Below are positions 39,497-47,729 of a stretch of DNA of 64,000 bases, piece by piece. The first letter of the stretch is position 1. Each line of letters opens with the position of its first letter. The stretch is from Thioploca sp. (GTDB lineage: Bacteria > Pseudomonadota > Gammaproteobacteria > Beggiatoales > Beggiatoaceae), in NCBI GenBank assembly GCA_012032555.1, contig JAAUSR010000007.1, positions 49,048-113,047 on the forward strand. Direction: 5' to 3'. Below the pieces are notes generated by a model. The model was not told where the DNA came from. It searched no databases and saw only the letters and a program-made list of their open reading frames with translations. Made by a program: the position numbers and the translations under genes.

Positions 39497-40765
39497 TTAG
39501 TCAGTAGTCACTGATACAATTGAATCCCAATGGAAAGTACTATTACCTCCAAAATCACGATCTTCTAGAAGGTAACAATAGGTTGTCTTTGGTTTAACAG
39601 TGTGGTCCTGATAGAAGTAAGTTATCCCAGAAAAACCATTACTCTTACTGACTTCAAAATCAATGGGCACAATATCATGATAATCTATTAGGTGAGAGGT
39701 ACATTGTGAGCCATTCGGTTGTCCACGCCAAATATAGAAGCCCGCATTTTCATATTCAGATAACATTTGCCATTTCAGTAAAACCTTCTCCGGACTCGGT
39801 ACTGCTCTAAAAAATGCTAATGTTGCTAATGAAGCCTTGCAGACAGTGGGGGCAGGGTTTTGGGGTTCCCAAGAAATTTGTTCTAAACTATCGAAAAATG
39901 CTTTTAGAGCTGGATCTAAATTGGTAATGTTTAAACCATTACTTCTCAAATATAAAAACTTTAAATTAGTAAGGTTTAGTAGTGAGAGTGGGATGTTGCC
40001 ACAAAGTTGATTGCTAAGTAAGTAAAGCTCTTGTAAATTACTAAGATTACCTAACTCTGGAGGAATTAGGCCACTCAATTGGTTGTAACCTAATGAAAGT
40101 ACTTGTAAATTATTAAGATTACTTAGCTCTATAGGAATCGGATCACTTAGTCGATTTCTATGTAGATAAAGCAATTGCAAGTTACTAAGCTTACCAAGCT
40201 CTGGGGGAATTGAACCAGCTAGTTGATTACTAGATAGATAAAGGTACCGCAAGTTACTAAGCTTACCCAGCTCTGGGGAAATTGAACCAGTTAGTTGATT
40301 AACATGTAGACAAAGTCGCTTTAAATTACTAAGATTACCCAATTCTGCAGGTATTAAACCAGTCAGTTGATTACGATATAGATAAAGCCATTGCAAATTA
40401 CTAAGATTACCCAGCTCTGGAGGAATTGAACCACTAAGTCGGTTATCTCTTAGGATAAGCCACTGCAAATAACTAAAATTACCTAGCTCTGCGGGGATTA
40501 AACCGACCAATTCGTTAGAATTCAGATCAATTATACTCACGTGATTGCTAGCACAAGATACCCCATACCAACTACACGGTGTATTAGTCACATTCCAACC
40601 AGCTTTGTTATTCCACCCCGATCCATTAGTACTATCATAAAGTGCAACCAAGGCTTCACATTCAATCTGAGGTATTTGAGTGACTTGAGTGCAATCTGTG
40701 GCTGCTAATACTTTAGAGAATCCTAAAAACATTAAGATAAAAAATAACAACTTGTTAAGTTTCAT
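39497..40765 (-). CDS. Secreted plant-type leucine-rich-repeat protein
   Basis: The 422-residue protein has a signal peptide (MKLNKLLFFILMFLGFSKVLA), then a plant-like LRR N-cap (ECEALVALYDSTNGSGWN, CSWYGVSC), and about nine 24-residue repeats of the form LxxLxLxxNxLxGxIPxELGNL (residues 75-300). A C-terminal beta-sandwich-like domain (about 315-422, FYIWRGQPNGSQ) follows. The IPxELG pattern is that of plant receptor-kinase LRRs, which large sulfur bacteria and some other bacteria carry in secreted proteins. The likely role is protein or glycan binding at the cell surface. It is monocistronic, with a terminator hairpin downstream. Confidence 0.9.
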   Translation of the reverse strand: MKLNKLLFFILMFLGFSKVLAATDCTQVTQIPQIECEALVALYDSTNGSGWNNKAGWNVTNTPCSWYGVSCASNHVSIIDLNSNELVGLIPAELGNFSYLQWLILRDNRLSGSIPPELGNLSNLQWLYLYRNQLTGLIPAELGNLSNLKRLCLHVNQLTGSISPELGKLSNLRYLYLSSNQLAGSIPPELGKLSNLQLLYLHRNRLSDPIPIELSNLNNLQVLSLGYNQLSGLIPPELGNLSNLQELYLLSNQLCGNIPLSLLNLTNLKFLYLRSNGLNITNLDPALKAFFDSLEQISWEPQNPAPTVCKASLATLAFFRAVPSPEKVLLKWQMLSEYENAGFYIWRGQPNGSQCTSHLIDYHDIVPIDFEVSKSNGFSGITYFYQDHTVKPKTTYCYLLEDRDFGGNSTFHWDSIVSVTTD

Positions 40766-40952
40766 TGTTAACTCCTAGCTGGTACAAGAAGAAAATCATT
40801 TATGAGAAGTCATTATGCTAAAAACTGGGTAAACCAACAATTGATATTACATTCCAACTTTAACATTTATATTATACCAAGTCCCACTTAAAAAAAACAC
40901 TATTAGAACTTACGCATTCATCGACAAAAGCAGTAAAAAAAGAGGTTAATAT

Positions 40953-41403
40953 TTGCTAACCCGTTACCAAACTGATGCGAATCACCAGTCGTCCACCAAC
41001 AGAAGCTTGCAATTTACCGGAATATATCAAATTTCTCATGCATGCATGAGTGAGCCAAAGTCAATCAGTTGCACCCGCCTAGCGGAAGTGATGGGTTTTT
41101 CTCATGAGAATGTAAATCGCTTTTTGCTCAGAGAAAACTATCAACCTCAAGACCGGTTTAACGAAGCTAAAACTTGGTTGAATCTGTCGGACGGCACATT
41201 GAATGTAAAGAATACGTAATCACCTGTTGGCAGCGCTTGGTGCTTATATTCAATTGCAACGAATGCCGGTGACTAACCTGATCATTAATGCTTACCAGAT
41301 GCAACGGGATTTATTTTCTGAGGTTATTGCTGATTTTATTCGCTCTTTTGTTGTCGGTAAGGAGCATCTTTATCCACAATTTCGGCCGGTTGTTAATGCG
41401 TAA
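40953..41403 (+). pseudogene. Internally deleted transposase remnant
   Basis: An N-terminal piece (40953-41219; SCTRLAEVMGFSHENVNRFL, then AKTWLNLSDGTLNV) and a C-terminal piece in another frame (41221-41403; HLLAALGAYIQLQRMPVTNL, then IRSFVVGKEHLYPQFRPVVN) resemble the two ends of one DDE transposase family. The catalytic centre between them is missing. It looks like an insertion sequence that lost its middle. No flanking inverted repeats were identified. Confidence 0.65.
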
Positions 41404-41772
41404 GTCCTATCTATTTGTTAACCGCTTAAGAGTACCAGCTAAGTAAATCAACATTGCTCATTCCAAGATTTAGACCCCAATCGCCTAATTCTTTTTCAAT
41501 TAGAAAAATGCGAATGATAGCTATGAATATGGACAGCTTTGAGACAAAGCGCAGTATCTTCAAGAACAGTAGACATAAATTAAAAAATTGTTGTTAACAA
41601 TAGGCTTGAGTACCTCATTTTATAGCATTCAATTAATTTTATACCCGTGCATGACTAAACACATTTGACAGTCATTAAACTATCGGACACACTAACATTT
41701 TGTCTAGAATTAAATTTTAATTAAATACTGGCTAAGCAGAGGTACCATCCATTCTTAATATAGAGGGTAGAT
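41404..41772. other. Intergenic region before the CHAT gene
   Basis: About 370 bases without a recognisable gene. GAGGG stands five bases before the ATG at 41773. A TTGACA occurs at 41665-41670 but has no good -10 partner. Confidence 0.35.
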
Positions 41773-44100
41773 ATGTTTTTTCAAAAAATATTGAACAACA
41801 ACCGAGTAAAATTCACCGTCGCCGGATTTATCTTCATGTGTTTTTTCAGTCAGGTATTGGCAAATAATAATGTTCAGCCCCGGCAACAAGTTCAAGAACT
41901 TTATCAACAGGGTAATTTTACGCAAACAATTGAGATATCAAATAAATTCTTAAAAAAACCGGAATTGGATAATGAACAACATATTCAACTATTGACCTAT
42001 CAGGCAGCTGCCTACCAAGGGTTAGGTGACTACCAAACTGCGCTCACCAAATTGCAACAAGCGCTCTCTTTAGCACAACAGCAAGGTACGCTCAATCAAC
42101 AAATATTAGTACAAAGTTATCTGGGAGATATTCTGCTGGCTATGCAGCAACCCGATGCGGCGAAAGCTCAACTGGAAAAATTGTTAGAACCAGCACGCAC
42201 TTTGAATGAACCGTTGGTATTAGCCAACTTATTGAATAACATTGGGAATGTGTTAAGTATAGATGAGGATTATAATGGAGCTTTACGAGCCTATCAAGAA
42301 GCCGCCGAAATCGCTCAGCGGCTAAATTATATTCCTTTGCAAATTCAATTATTAAGTAATCAAACGCAAGCTTATCTTAGCTTGGCTGATCCCAGTGCGA
42401 GTATCATTCCATTTAGGCAAGCCTTAGCGCTCGTTGAGCAATTACCTGATAATTATGATAAAGGATTTCAATTACTAGGGTTAGCTCAATTAGCTTCGCG
42501 ACTACTCCAAAATCAGGCCGACTTTGTCAAGCAAAATCCCCAATATGAAATTAAGCTCAAAAATTATCAACTATTGACTCAAGTTCTTCAATTAGCTAAT
42601 CAGTACCAAGATAAGCGTTTATCTTCTTATGCTAAAGGATATTTGGGTCAGCTTTATGAACGAGAACAACGTTATGATGAAGCATTACAGTTAACGAATG
42701 CCGCTATTTTCTTGGCCCAAGAAATTCCTGATTTGCTCTATCTGTGGGAATGGCAACGCGCCCGTCTATTTCAAGCACAGCGACAGTTAGATGCTGCTTT
42801 AGTCGCTTATCAACAGGCATTAGCTCATTTGCAGCCGATTCGTATGGAGCTGAGTATAGGACAACGCAATGCTAAGGAAGTCTTTTATGAACGGATTCGG
42901 CCAGTTTATTATGGTTTAGCGGATGTGTTGTTACAACAATCGGCTTTAGCTACGACAACTCAGCAAAAAAATGCGCTCTTAACTCAGGCAAGAGATGCCA
43001 TTGAACTACTAAAAGCCGCAGAATTACAGGATTATTTTCGTGATGAATGTGTATCGTCTGTTCAGCAAACGCAGAGTGCGCAATTAGATCAAATTGTTAA
43101 ACAACAACATACGGCAGTGTTTTATCCCATTTTACTGACCAATCGGACTGAACTATTACTAAGTTTACCCGAGGGGATTCGTCAAATTGTGGTTCCGGTA
43201 GATTATCAGCAATTAGCAAAAACGGTACTCGCTTTTCGGAATAATGTACAACGTTCTGTTGATGGCAGTTTTGTAAAACAAGCCAAACAACTTTATAACT
43301 GGCTGATTGTACCACTACAACCAGAATTACTTGCTTATCATATTGATACGCTGGTGATCGTCCCAGACGGGCCATTGCGAACCATTCCATTTGCGGCTTT
43401 ATATAATCAACAAGAGAAAAAATTCTTATTTCAAGAGGTCGCCTTAGTTGTGACACCCGGTTTAAAACTCACTGAGCCACACCATTTACCCAAGAAGAAT
43501 ATCTTAGTTTTACTTAATGGTCTTGCTGAAGAAGTTCAAGGCTTTCCGCCTTTGCCCAGTGTATTAAAGGAAGTTCATAATATCAATGAATTATTTCCTA
43601 ATGCGACCGTTTTAATTGATAAAAATTTTTCGCTCAATAACATCAATCAAGCCTTACAAACGACCCCTTACCAGATCATTCATATTTCTTCACATGGTCA
43701 ATTTGATCGGGATCCGAAAAGAAGTTTTTTACTGACTTACGATGATAAATTAACGATGGATCGTTTAGAAAATTTGTTGAAACTCAGTGAATTACGCAAA
43801 GAAAAAGTGGAATTATTAACTTTAAGTGCTTGTCAAACTGCTGTTGGTGATGAACGTGCTGCTTTAGGACTAGCTGGTGTTGCGATTAAAGCTGGTGCCC
43901 GTAGTGCCTTAGCCAGTTTATGGTTTGTCGATGACGAAGCAACTTCTCAACTGGTCTTTGACTTTTACCAACAATTACAACAACAAAACTTATCGAAAGC
44001 CCAAGCTTTACAACAAGCGCAAGCTAAACTCGCTCAACAAAAGAAATTTCGTCATCCGGCCTACTGGGCGCCATTCTTATTAATCGGAAATTGGTTGTAA
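41773..44100 (+). CDS. TPR-CHAT protein (caspase-like peptidase)
   Basis: This 775-residue exported protein (MCFFSQVLA-type signal, residues 15-30) has six or more TPR units (about 35-420) and a C-terminal CHAT domain (about 470-775). The caspase-like dyad is present: His641 in HISSHGQF and Cys687 in LSACQTAVGDE, with GLAGVAIKAGA and the terminal RHPAYWAPFLLIGNWL typical of CHAT. CHAT proteins are proteases or protease-like scaffolds whose TPR domain binds partners; some act in immunity. Its 3' end overlaps the next gene by 10 bases, so the two are coupled, and moxR follows. The signal peptide implies action outside the cytoplasm. Confidence 0.9.
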   Translation: MFFQKILNNNRVKFTVAGFIFMCFFSQVLANNNVQPRQQVQELYQQGNFTQTIEISNKFLKKPELDNEQHIQLLTYQAAAYQGLGDYQTALTKLQQALSLAQQQGTLNQQILVQSYLGDILLAMQQPDAAKAQLEKLLEPARTLNEPLVLANLLNNIGNVLSIDEDYNGALRAYQEAAEIAQRLNYIPLQIQLLSNQTQAYLSLADPSASIIPFRQALALVEQLPDNYDKGFQLLGLAQLASRLLQNQADFVKQNPQYEIKLKNYQLLTQVLQLANQYQDKRLSSYAKGYLGQLYEREQRYDEALQLTNAAIFLAQEIPDLLYLWEWQRARLFQAQRQLDAALVAYQQALAHLQPIRMELSIGQRNAKEVFYERIRPVYYGLADVLLQQSALATTTQQKNALLTQARDAIELLKAAELQDYFRDECVSSVQQTQSAQLDQIVKQQHTAVFYPILLTNRTELLLSLPEGIRQIVVPVDYQQLAKTVLAFRNNVQRSVDGSFVKQAKQLYNWLIVPLQPELLAYHIDTLVIVPDGPLRTIPFAALYNQQEKKFLFQEVALVVTPGLKLTEPHHLPKKNILVLLNGLAEEVQGFPPLPSVLKEVHNINELFPNATVLIDKNFSLNNINQALQTTPYQIIHISSHGQFDRDPKRSFLLTYDDKLTMDRLENLLKLSELRKEKVELLTLSACQTAVGDERAALGLAGVAIKAGARSALASLWFVDDEATSQLVFDFYQQLQQQNLSKAQALQQAQAKLAQQKKFRHPAYWAPFLLIGNWL

Positions 44101-45290
44101 GGACAGTGGTAGGATACTTGAGTAAAAATACCCGGTTTGCTGTAGTGACCTTACTCGGGTTAATGGGGTTATTTTATAGTGGTTATTGGATTAATACCCA
44201 TTTTGAAAAGCATTGCGAAACCGTTGAAATCGGTTTCCAAGGTGCAGCGGCTGATAATCCTTTATTAGCGGCGCAACAATTGTTAGAGCGAATGGGAAGT
44301 GTGGTTATCACCACTACGTCAGTAACCCAGCTTAAACAATTAGACTCTCAAGATACATTAATTTTATGGGGAACCGATGGACTATTCGATGCAACTCAAA
44401 CTCAACAACTACTTAACTGGGTTGAAGCCGGTGGTCATTTAATCATCGCGAGCAATACCATATTTAATGGCTTAGAAAATTCGTCCAATCCATTATTGCA
44501 ACAATTAAAGATTTATCGCCTCGAAGATAATTTAGAATATCTACCCCAAGACCAGATCATACCGGTTACGCCGTTGACTTGGGAAAATAAAGCTATTCAG
44601 GTCGCGTTTGATCCTCATTATCGCCTTGAATATATCGATGATCCGGCTATAGAAATTCTGGACGACTACGGTACCCATTTTTTATTTTATTATTATGGCA
44701 CGGGAATGATTAGTCTATTAAGTGATATACAATTTATTCACAATCAAGTGATTGGTCAATATGATCATGCGCAATTCCTTTGGTCATTGGTTCATTTTGA
44801 ACGACCGGCTCGACAAATTTGGCTACTTCTTTTGCCTAATTTAAGTAAGATAACGAAGACAACCAATGATATACCTTCATTAGGACAATTAGTTTGGCTC
44901 AAGTGGTGGACTGTTGTTATTAGTGCGAGTATTTTACTCTTGTTCTGGTTATGGCATATTATGTTGCGATTTGGTCCACTTTTACCGGATCCAACTGGCA
45001 CCCGTCGTCGCTTATTAGAACATATCGAAGCCAGTGGACACTTTTTATGGCGGTACCGCCAAACTGAATTTTTACTGCATGGCGCCAGACAATCGGTTCT
45101 AAATAAATTAGCATCAGTACATCCCGATTGGATTCGCCTTTCACCGAGTGAATTAAGCCAATATTTGGCATCACTTGGTCAATTATCTGCGGAAGAAATA
45201 GAGGAAGCTTTGTATAATATTCAACCACAGACCGAGGTTGCCTTTACTCAAACTATCCGAATACTTACCCAAATTAGCAAAATGCTCTAG
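44091..45290 (+). CDS. DUF4350-like membrane protein
   Basis: The 399-residue protein has a membrane segment near residues 20-35 (AVVTLLGLMGLFYSGYWI), a periplasmic alpha/beta domain of the DUF4350 type (TLILWGTDGLFDATQTQQLL, then GGHLIIAS, about 75-125), a second membrane segment near 275 (ISASILLLFWLWHIM) and a C-terminal cytoplasmic region. DUF4350 proteins usually sit with MoxR ATPases and DUF58 genes, which fits the moxR gene 14 bases downstream. The TTG at 44091 overlaps the CHAT gene; GTG at 44106 and TTG at 44118 are alternative starts, and the ribosome site does not settle the choice. Confidence 0.75.
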   Translation: MVVRTVVGYLSKNTRFAVVTLLGLMGLFYSGYWINTHFEKHCETVEIGFQGAAADNPLLAAQQLLERMGSVVITTTSVTQLKQLDSQDTLILWGTDGLFDATQTQQLLNWVEAGGHLIIASNTIFNGLENSSNPLLQQLKIYRLEDNLEYLPQDQIIPVTPLTWENKAIQVAFDPHYRLEYIDDPAIEILDDYGTHFLFYYYGTGMISLLSDIQFIHNQVIGQYDHAQFLWSLVHFERPARQIWLLLLPNLSKITKTTNDIPSLGQLVWLKWWTVVISASILLLFWLWHIMLRFGPLLPDPTGTRRRLLEHIEASGHFLWRYRQTEFLLHGARQSVLNKLASVHPDWIRLSPSELSQYLASLGQLSAEEIEEALYNIQPQTEVAFTQTIRILTQISKML

Positions 45291-45304
45291 GAAAAAATAG
45301 AATA

Positions 45305-46281
45305 ATGAGTATCTTACCGACCCATGAACCGGTAAACCGTGCTATAGAAATCGTTCAGCAGATTCGCACCGAAGTAAATCATGCGTTAGTGGGTCAACAA
45401 GAAATCATTGACCAAGTCTTAATTGCGCTATTGGCAGCGGGACATGTTTTAATTGAAGGTGTACCAGGTTTAGGTAAAACATTATTAGTACAAGCCTTAG
45501 CGAAAACATTTGCTGGTCGCTTTACCCGGATTCAATTTACCCCGGACTTAATGCCCAGTGATGTGACCGGACACGCCATGTATGACATGAAAACCGAAGA
45601 ATTTCGTATTCGCAAAGGACCGGTTTTACTCACCTCTTATTAGCTGATGAAATCAATCGTGCGCCAGCCAAAAGTCAATCAGCACTTCTCGAAGTAATGC
45701 AAGAACAACAGGTTACTATAGAAGGACGTGCTTTTATGGTAGCACCGCCATTTATGACACTGGCCACCCAAAATCCGATAGAGCAAGAAGGAACTTATCC
45801 ACTACCCGAAGCGCAATTAGATCGGTTTTTATTAAAAATACGCATTGATTACCCCACGCAAGTAGAAGAAATCCAATTAGTTAAACAAGTCACTTCGGGT
45901 AAAAGCGGTGAAAGTTTAGATGTCAGCGCCATCAATACGATTATTAAGCCGGAAGAAATATTAATCTTACAGCGAATTGTTGCCGAATTACGCTTAGATG
46001 ATCGAGTTTATGACTATGCCGTAAAAATTGTCAGAAATACCCGCAATTGGCCCGGGGTCAGTCTTGGTGCTGGACCACGGGGTAGTATTGCTTTAATTCG
46101 GGCTGCTCGTGCAGCGGCACTATTAGCCGGACGTGATTTTGTGATTCCAGATGATGTCAAAAGTATTGCCATAGCTACCTTACGTCATCGGATTGCTTTA
46201 GCACCCGAATTAGAAATTGAAGGGCATAATATCGATACCGTATTAAGCTCATTGTTAAATAAAGTAGAAGCACCACGTTAA
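45305..46281 (+). CDS. MoxR-family AAA ATPase, interrupted by one frameshift
   Basis: MoxR ATPases act as chaperones that load or activate partner proteins. The first part (45305-45643) has Walker A GVPGLGKTLL and the DLMPSDVTG segment, then stops. The second (from the frameshift to 46281) starts inside the family's ADEINRAPAKSQSALLEVMQ motif. One extra T in the T4 run at 45624-45627 restores VFTHLLLADEINRA, the usual Walker B context, giving about 325 residues. The sensor and lid regions (GASPRGSIAL-type, here GAGPRGSIALIRAARAAALL) are intact. The shift may be a sequencing error. The usual DUF58 partner is absent downstream. Confidence 0.88.
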
Positions 46282-46342
46282 CAGTGGCTAGTTATCAGTT
46301 AACAGTGAATATTATCATCACTAGATTATTAATTTAATATTA

Positions 46343-46585
46343 ATTGATAATAACTTCAGATTACATGATAATAAGTAGCTATTTGTTGATAACAAGTTAC
46401 CGTTATTTGATAGTATGTCATTGTTATTCGATAACAAGTTGCTATTATTCGATAATATGGCAATGTTATTTGATAACAGGTTGCTATTATTCGATAATTA
46501 ACCGATATTATTTGATAATAGATCGTTATTAATCGATAATACGTATATTTTAGTTGATAACTGATAACTGATAACTAATAACTAA
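46343..46585. repeat. Degenerate heptamer array with strict 21-bp super-period
   Basis: A TTYGATAAY-like core recurs with its centre at 46345, 46366, 46387, 46408, 46429, 46450, 46471, 46492, 46513, 46534 and 46555, an exact spacing of 21 bases over eleven units, and then dissolves into TAACTGA heptamers (ACTGATAACTGATAACT) directly before the ATG at 46589. The other two-thirds of each unit is less conserved. Because 21 is divisible by 3, a spurious frame runs through it. Multiples of seven indicate origin from heptamer slippage. Confidence 0.85.
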
Positions 46586-46588
46586 CAC

Positions 46589-47557
46589 ATGTATTTTCCC
46601 ATTGCTCATATCGAAATTAATCCATTCATACCACCACTCACTGCTTTCATCATTTCATTTGTTACCTCAATGGGTGGATTATCCGGTGCTTTCTTAATTT
46701 TACCTTTTCAAGTGAGTATCCTGGGTTTCACTAGTCCAGCCGTCAGTGCGACCAATCAACTTTTTAACATTATAGCTATTCCAAGCGGAGTCTACCATTA
46801 CATCAAAGAAGGTCGTATGGTATGGCCCCTGACTTGGGTGGTTATTATCGGAACTCTACCGGGTGTTTTAATTGGCGCTATTCTTCGTATCGAGTATTTA
46901 CCGAATCCTAATCACTTCAAACTGTTTGCCGGTTTGGTCTTGTTATACATTGGTTATCGACTACTAATCAATTTATTAGATTATAGAAAGTCATTCTCAA
47001 ATCAGAAAGCTGCTGAAGAGAAATTTCGCCAAATCGTTAAAGAACATTACCAATCCTCGTCTAACTTGTCATCAAATATTTCTACAAAAATATCCTTACC
47101 CAGAATTGTTATAAAAAGTTTTACCTTAAACCATATTATTTACGAATTTTATGGCCAACAATTCGATATCCGTGTTATAGGAATAATGATATTAAGCCTG
47201 CTCGTAGGTATTATTGGTGGTGCTTACGGAATCGGTGGCAGTGCTATTATTGCACCTTTATTAGTCGGTTTCTTCGGCTTACCGGTTTACACTGTTGCTG
47301 GTGCAGCACTCTTAGGAAACTTTATTACTTCGATTGCGGGGGTTTTATTTTACCAATCGATAGCCCCTTTTTATCCAACCATATCGGTAGCACCCGATTG
47401 GTTATTAGGATTCCTGTTTGGTATCGGTGGCTTTGGTGGTATGTATTATGGTGCGAGATTGCAAAAATTCGTTTCCGCAAAAATCATTAAATGGATATTA
47501 GTTACTTGCATTTTAGTTACTGCTTCTGACTATATTATTACGTTTTTTTTTAAGTAA
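46589..47557 (+). CDS. TauE/SafE-family membrane transporter
   Basis: This 322-residue inner-membrane protein has about eight hydrophobic segments in two halves separated by a hydrophilic loop (residues ~130-190). It carries the family's repeated motifs: SMGGLSGAFLILPFQ near the first helix and GIIGGAYGIGGSAIIAPLLV in the second half. TauE/SafE proteins are proposed to export sulfite, sulfoacetate or related organosulfur anions. In a sulfur oxidiser, sulfite efflux is plausible. It follows the 21-base array and heptamers, which replace a normal spacer; no clear ribosome site is visible. Confidence 0.9.
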   Translation: MYFPIAHIEINPFIPPLTAFIISFVTSMGGLSGAFLILPFQVSILGFTSPAVSATNQLFNIIAIPSGVYHYIKEGRMVWPLTWVVIIGTLPGVLIGAILRIEYLPNPNHFKLFAGLVLLYIGYRLLINLLDYRKSFSNQKAAEEKFRQIVKEHYQSSSNLSSNISTKISLPRIVIKSFTLNHIIYEFYGQQFDIRVIGIMILSLLVGIIGGAYGIGGSAIIAPLLVGFFGLPVYTVAGAALLGNFITSIAGVLFYQSIAPFYPTISVAPDWLLGFLFGIGGFGGMYYGARLQKFVSAKIIKWILVTCILVTASDYIITFFFK

Positions 47558-47582
47558 ATGTAGCCAAAATGTGCTTTTTTAC

Positions 47583-47609
47583 GGTGGGTTTCGCTACGCT
47601 CTACCCACC
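47583..47609. repeat. Palindromic intergenic hairpin, sister of 20307-20337
   Basis: Arms GGTGGGT and ACCCACC enclose a 13-base loop TTCGCTACGCTCT, similar to the loop at 20307-20337. It separates the converging TauE-like gene and the 2269-residue gene and may help terminate both. A weak MITE-end-like sequence (CCATTAAGTT) follows near 47622. Confidence 0.55.
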
Positions 47610-47729
47610 CGATCAGCCAATTCCATTAAGTTCAAGAATGTCGATAACACCAATAATTACGCTGAAAAGATACCCTCTTTGGAATTATCAGTGTTATCTA
47701 TGAAAAATAAATTTAAACCAAGATTCTAA

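Noticed and set aside
46344..46532. 62-codon frame in the 21-bp array, or reading the array as CRISPR
   Set aside because: The open frame is a consequence of a period divisible by three. The units have no distinct unique spacers of 25-45 bases and no cas genes are near, so it is not CRISPR.
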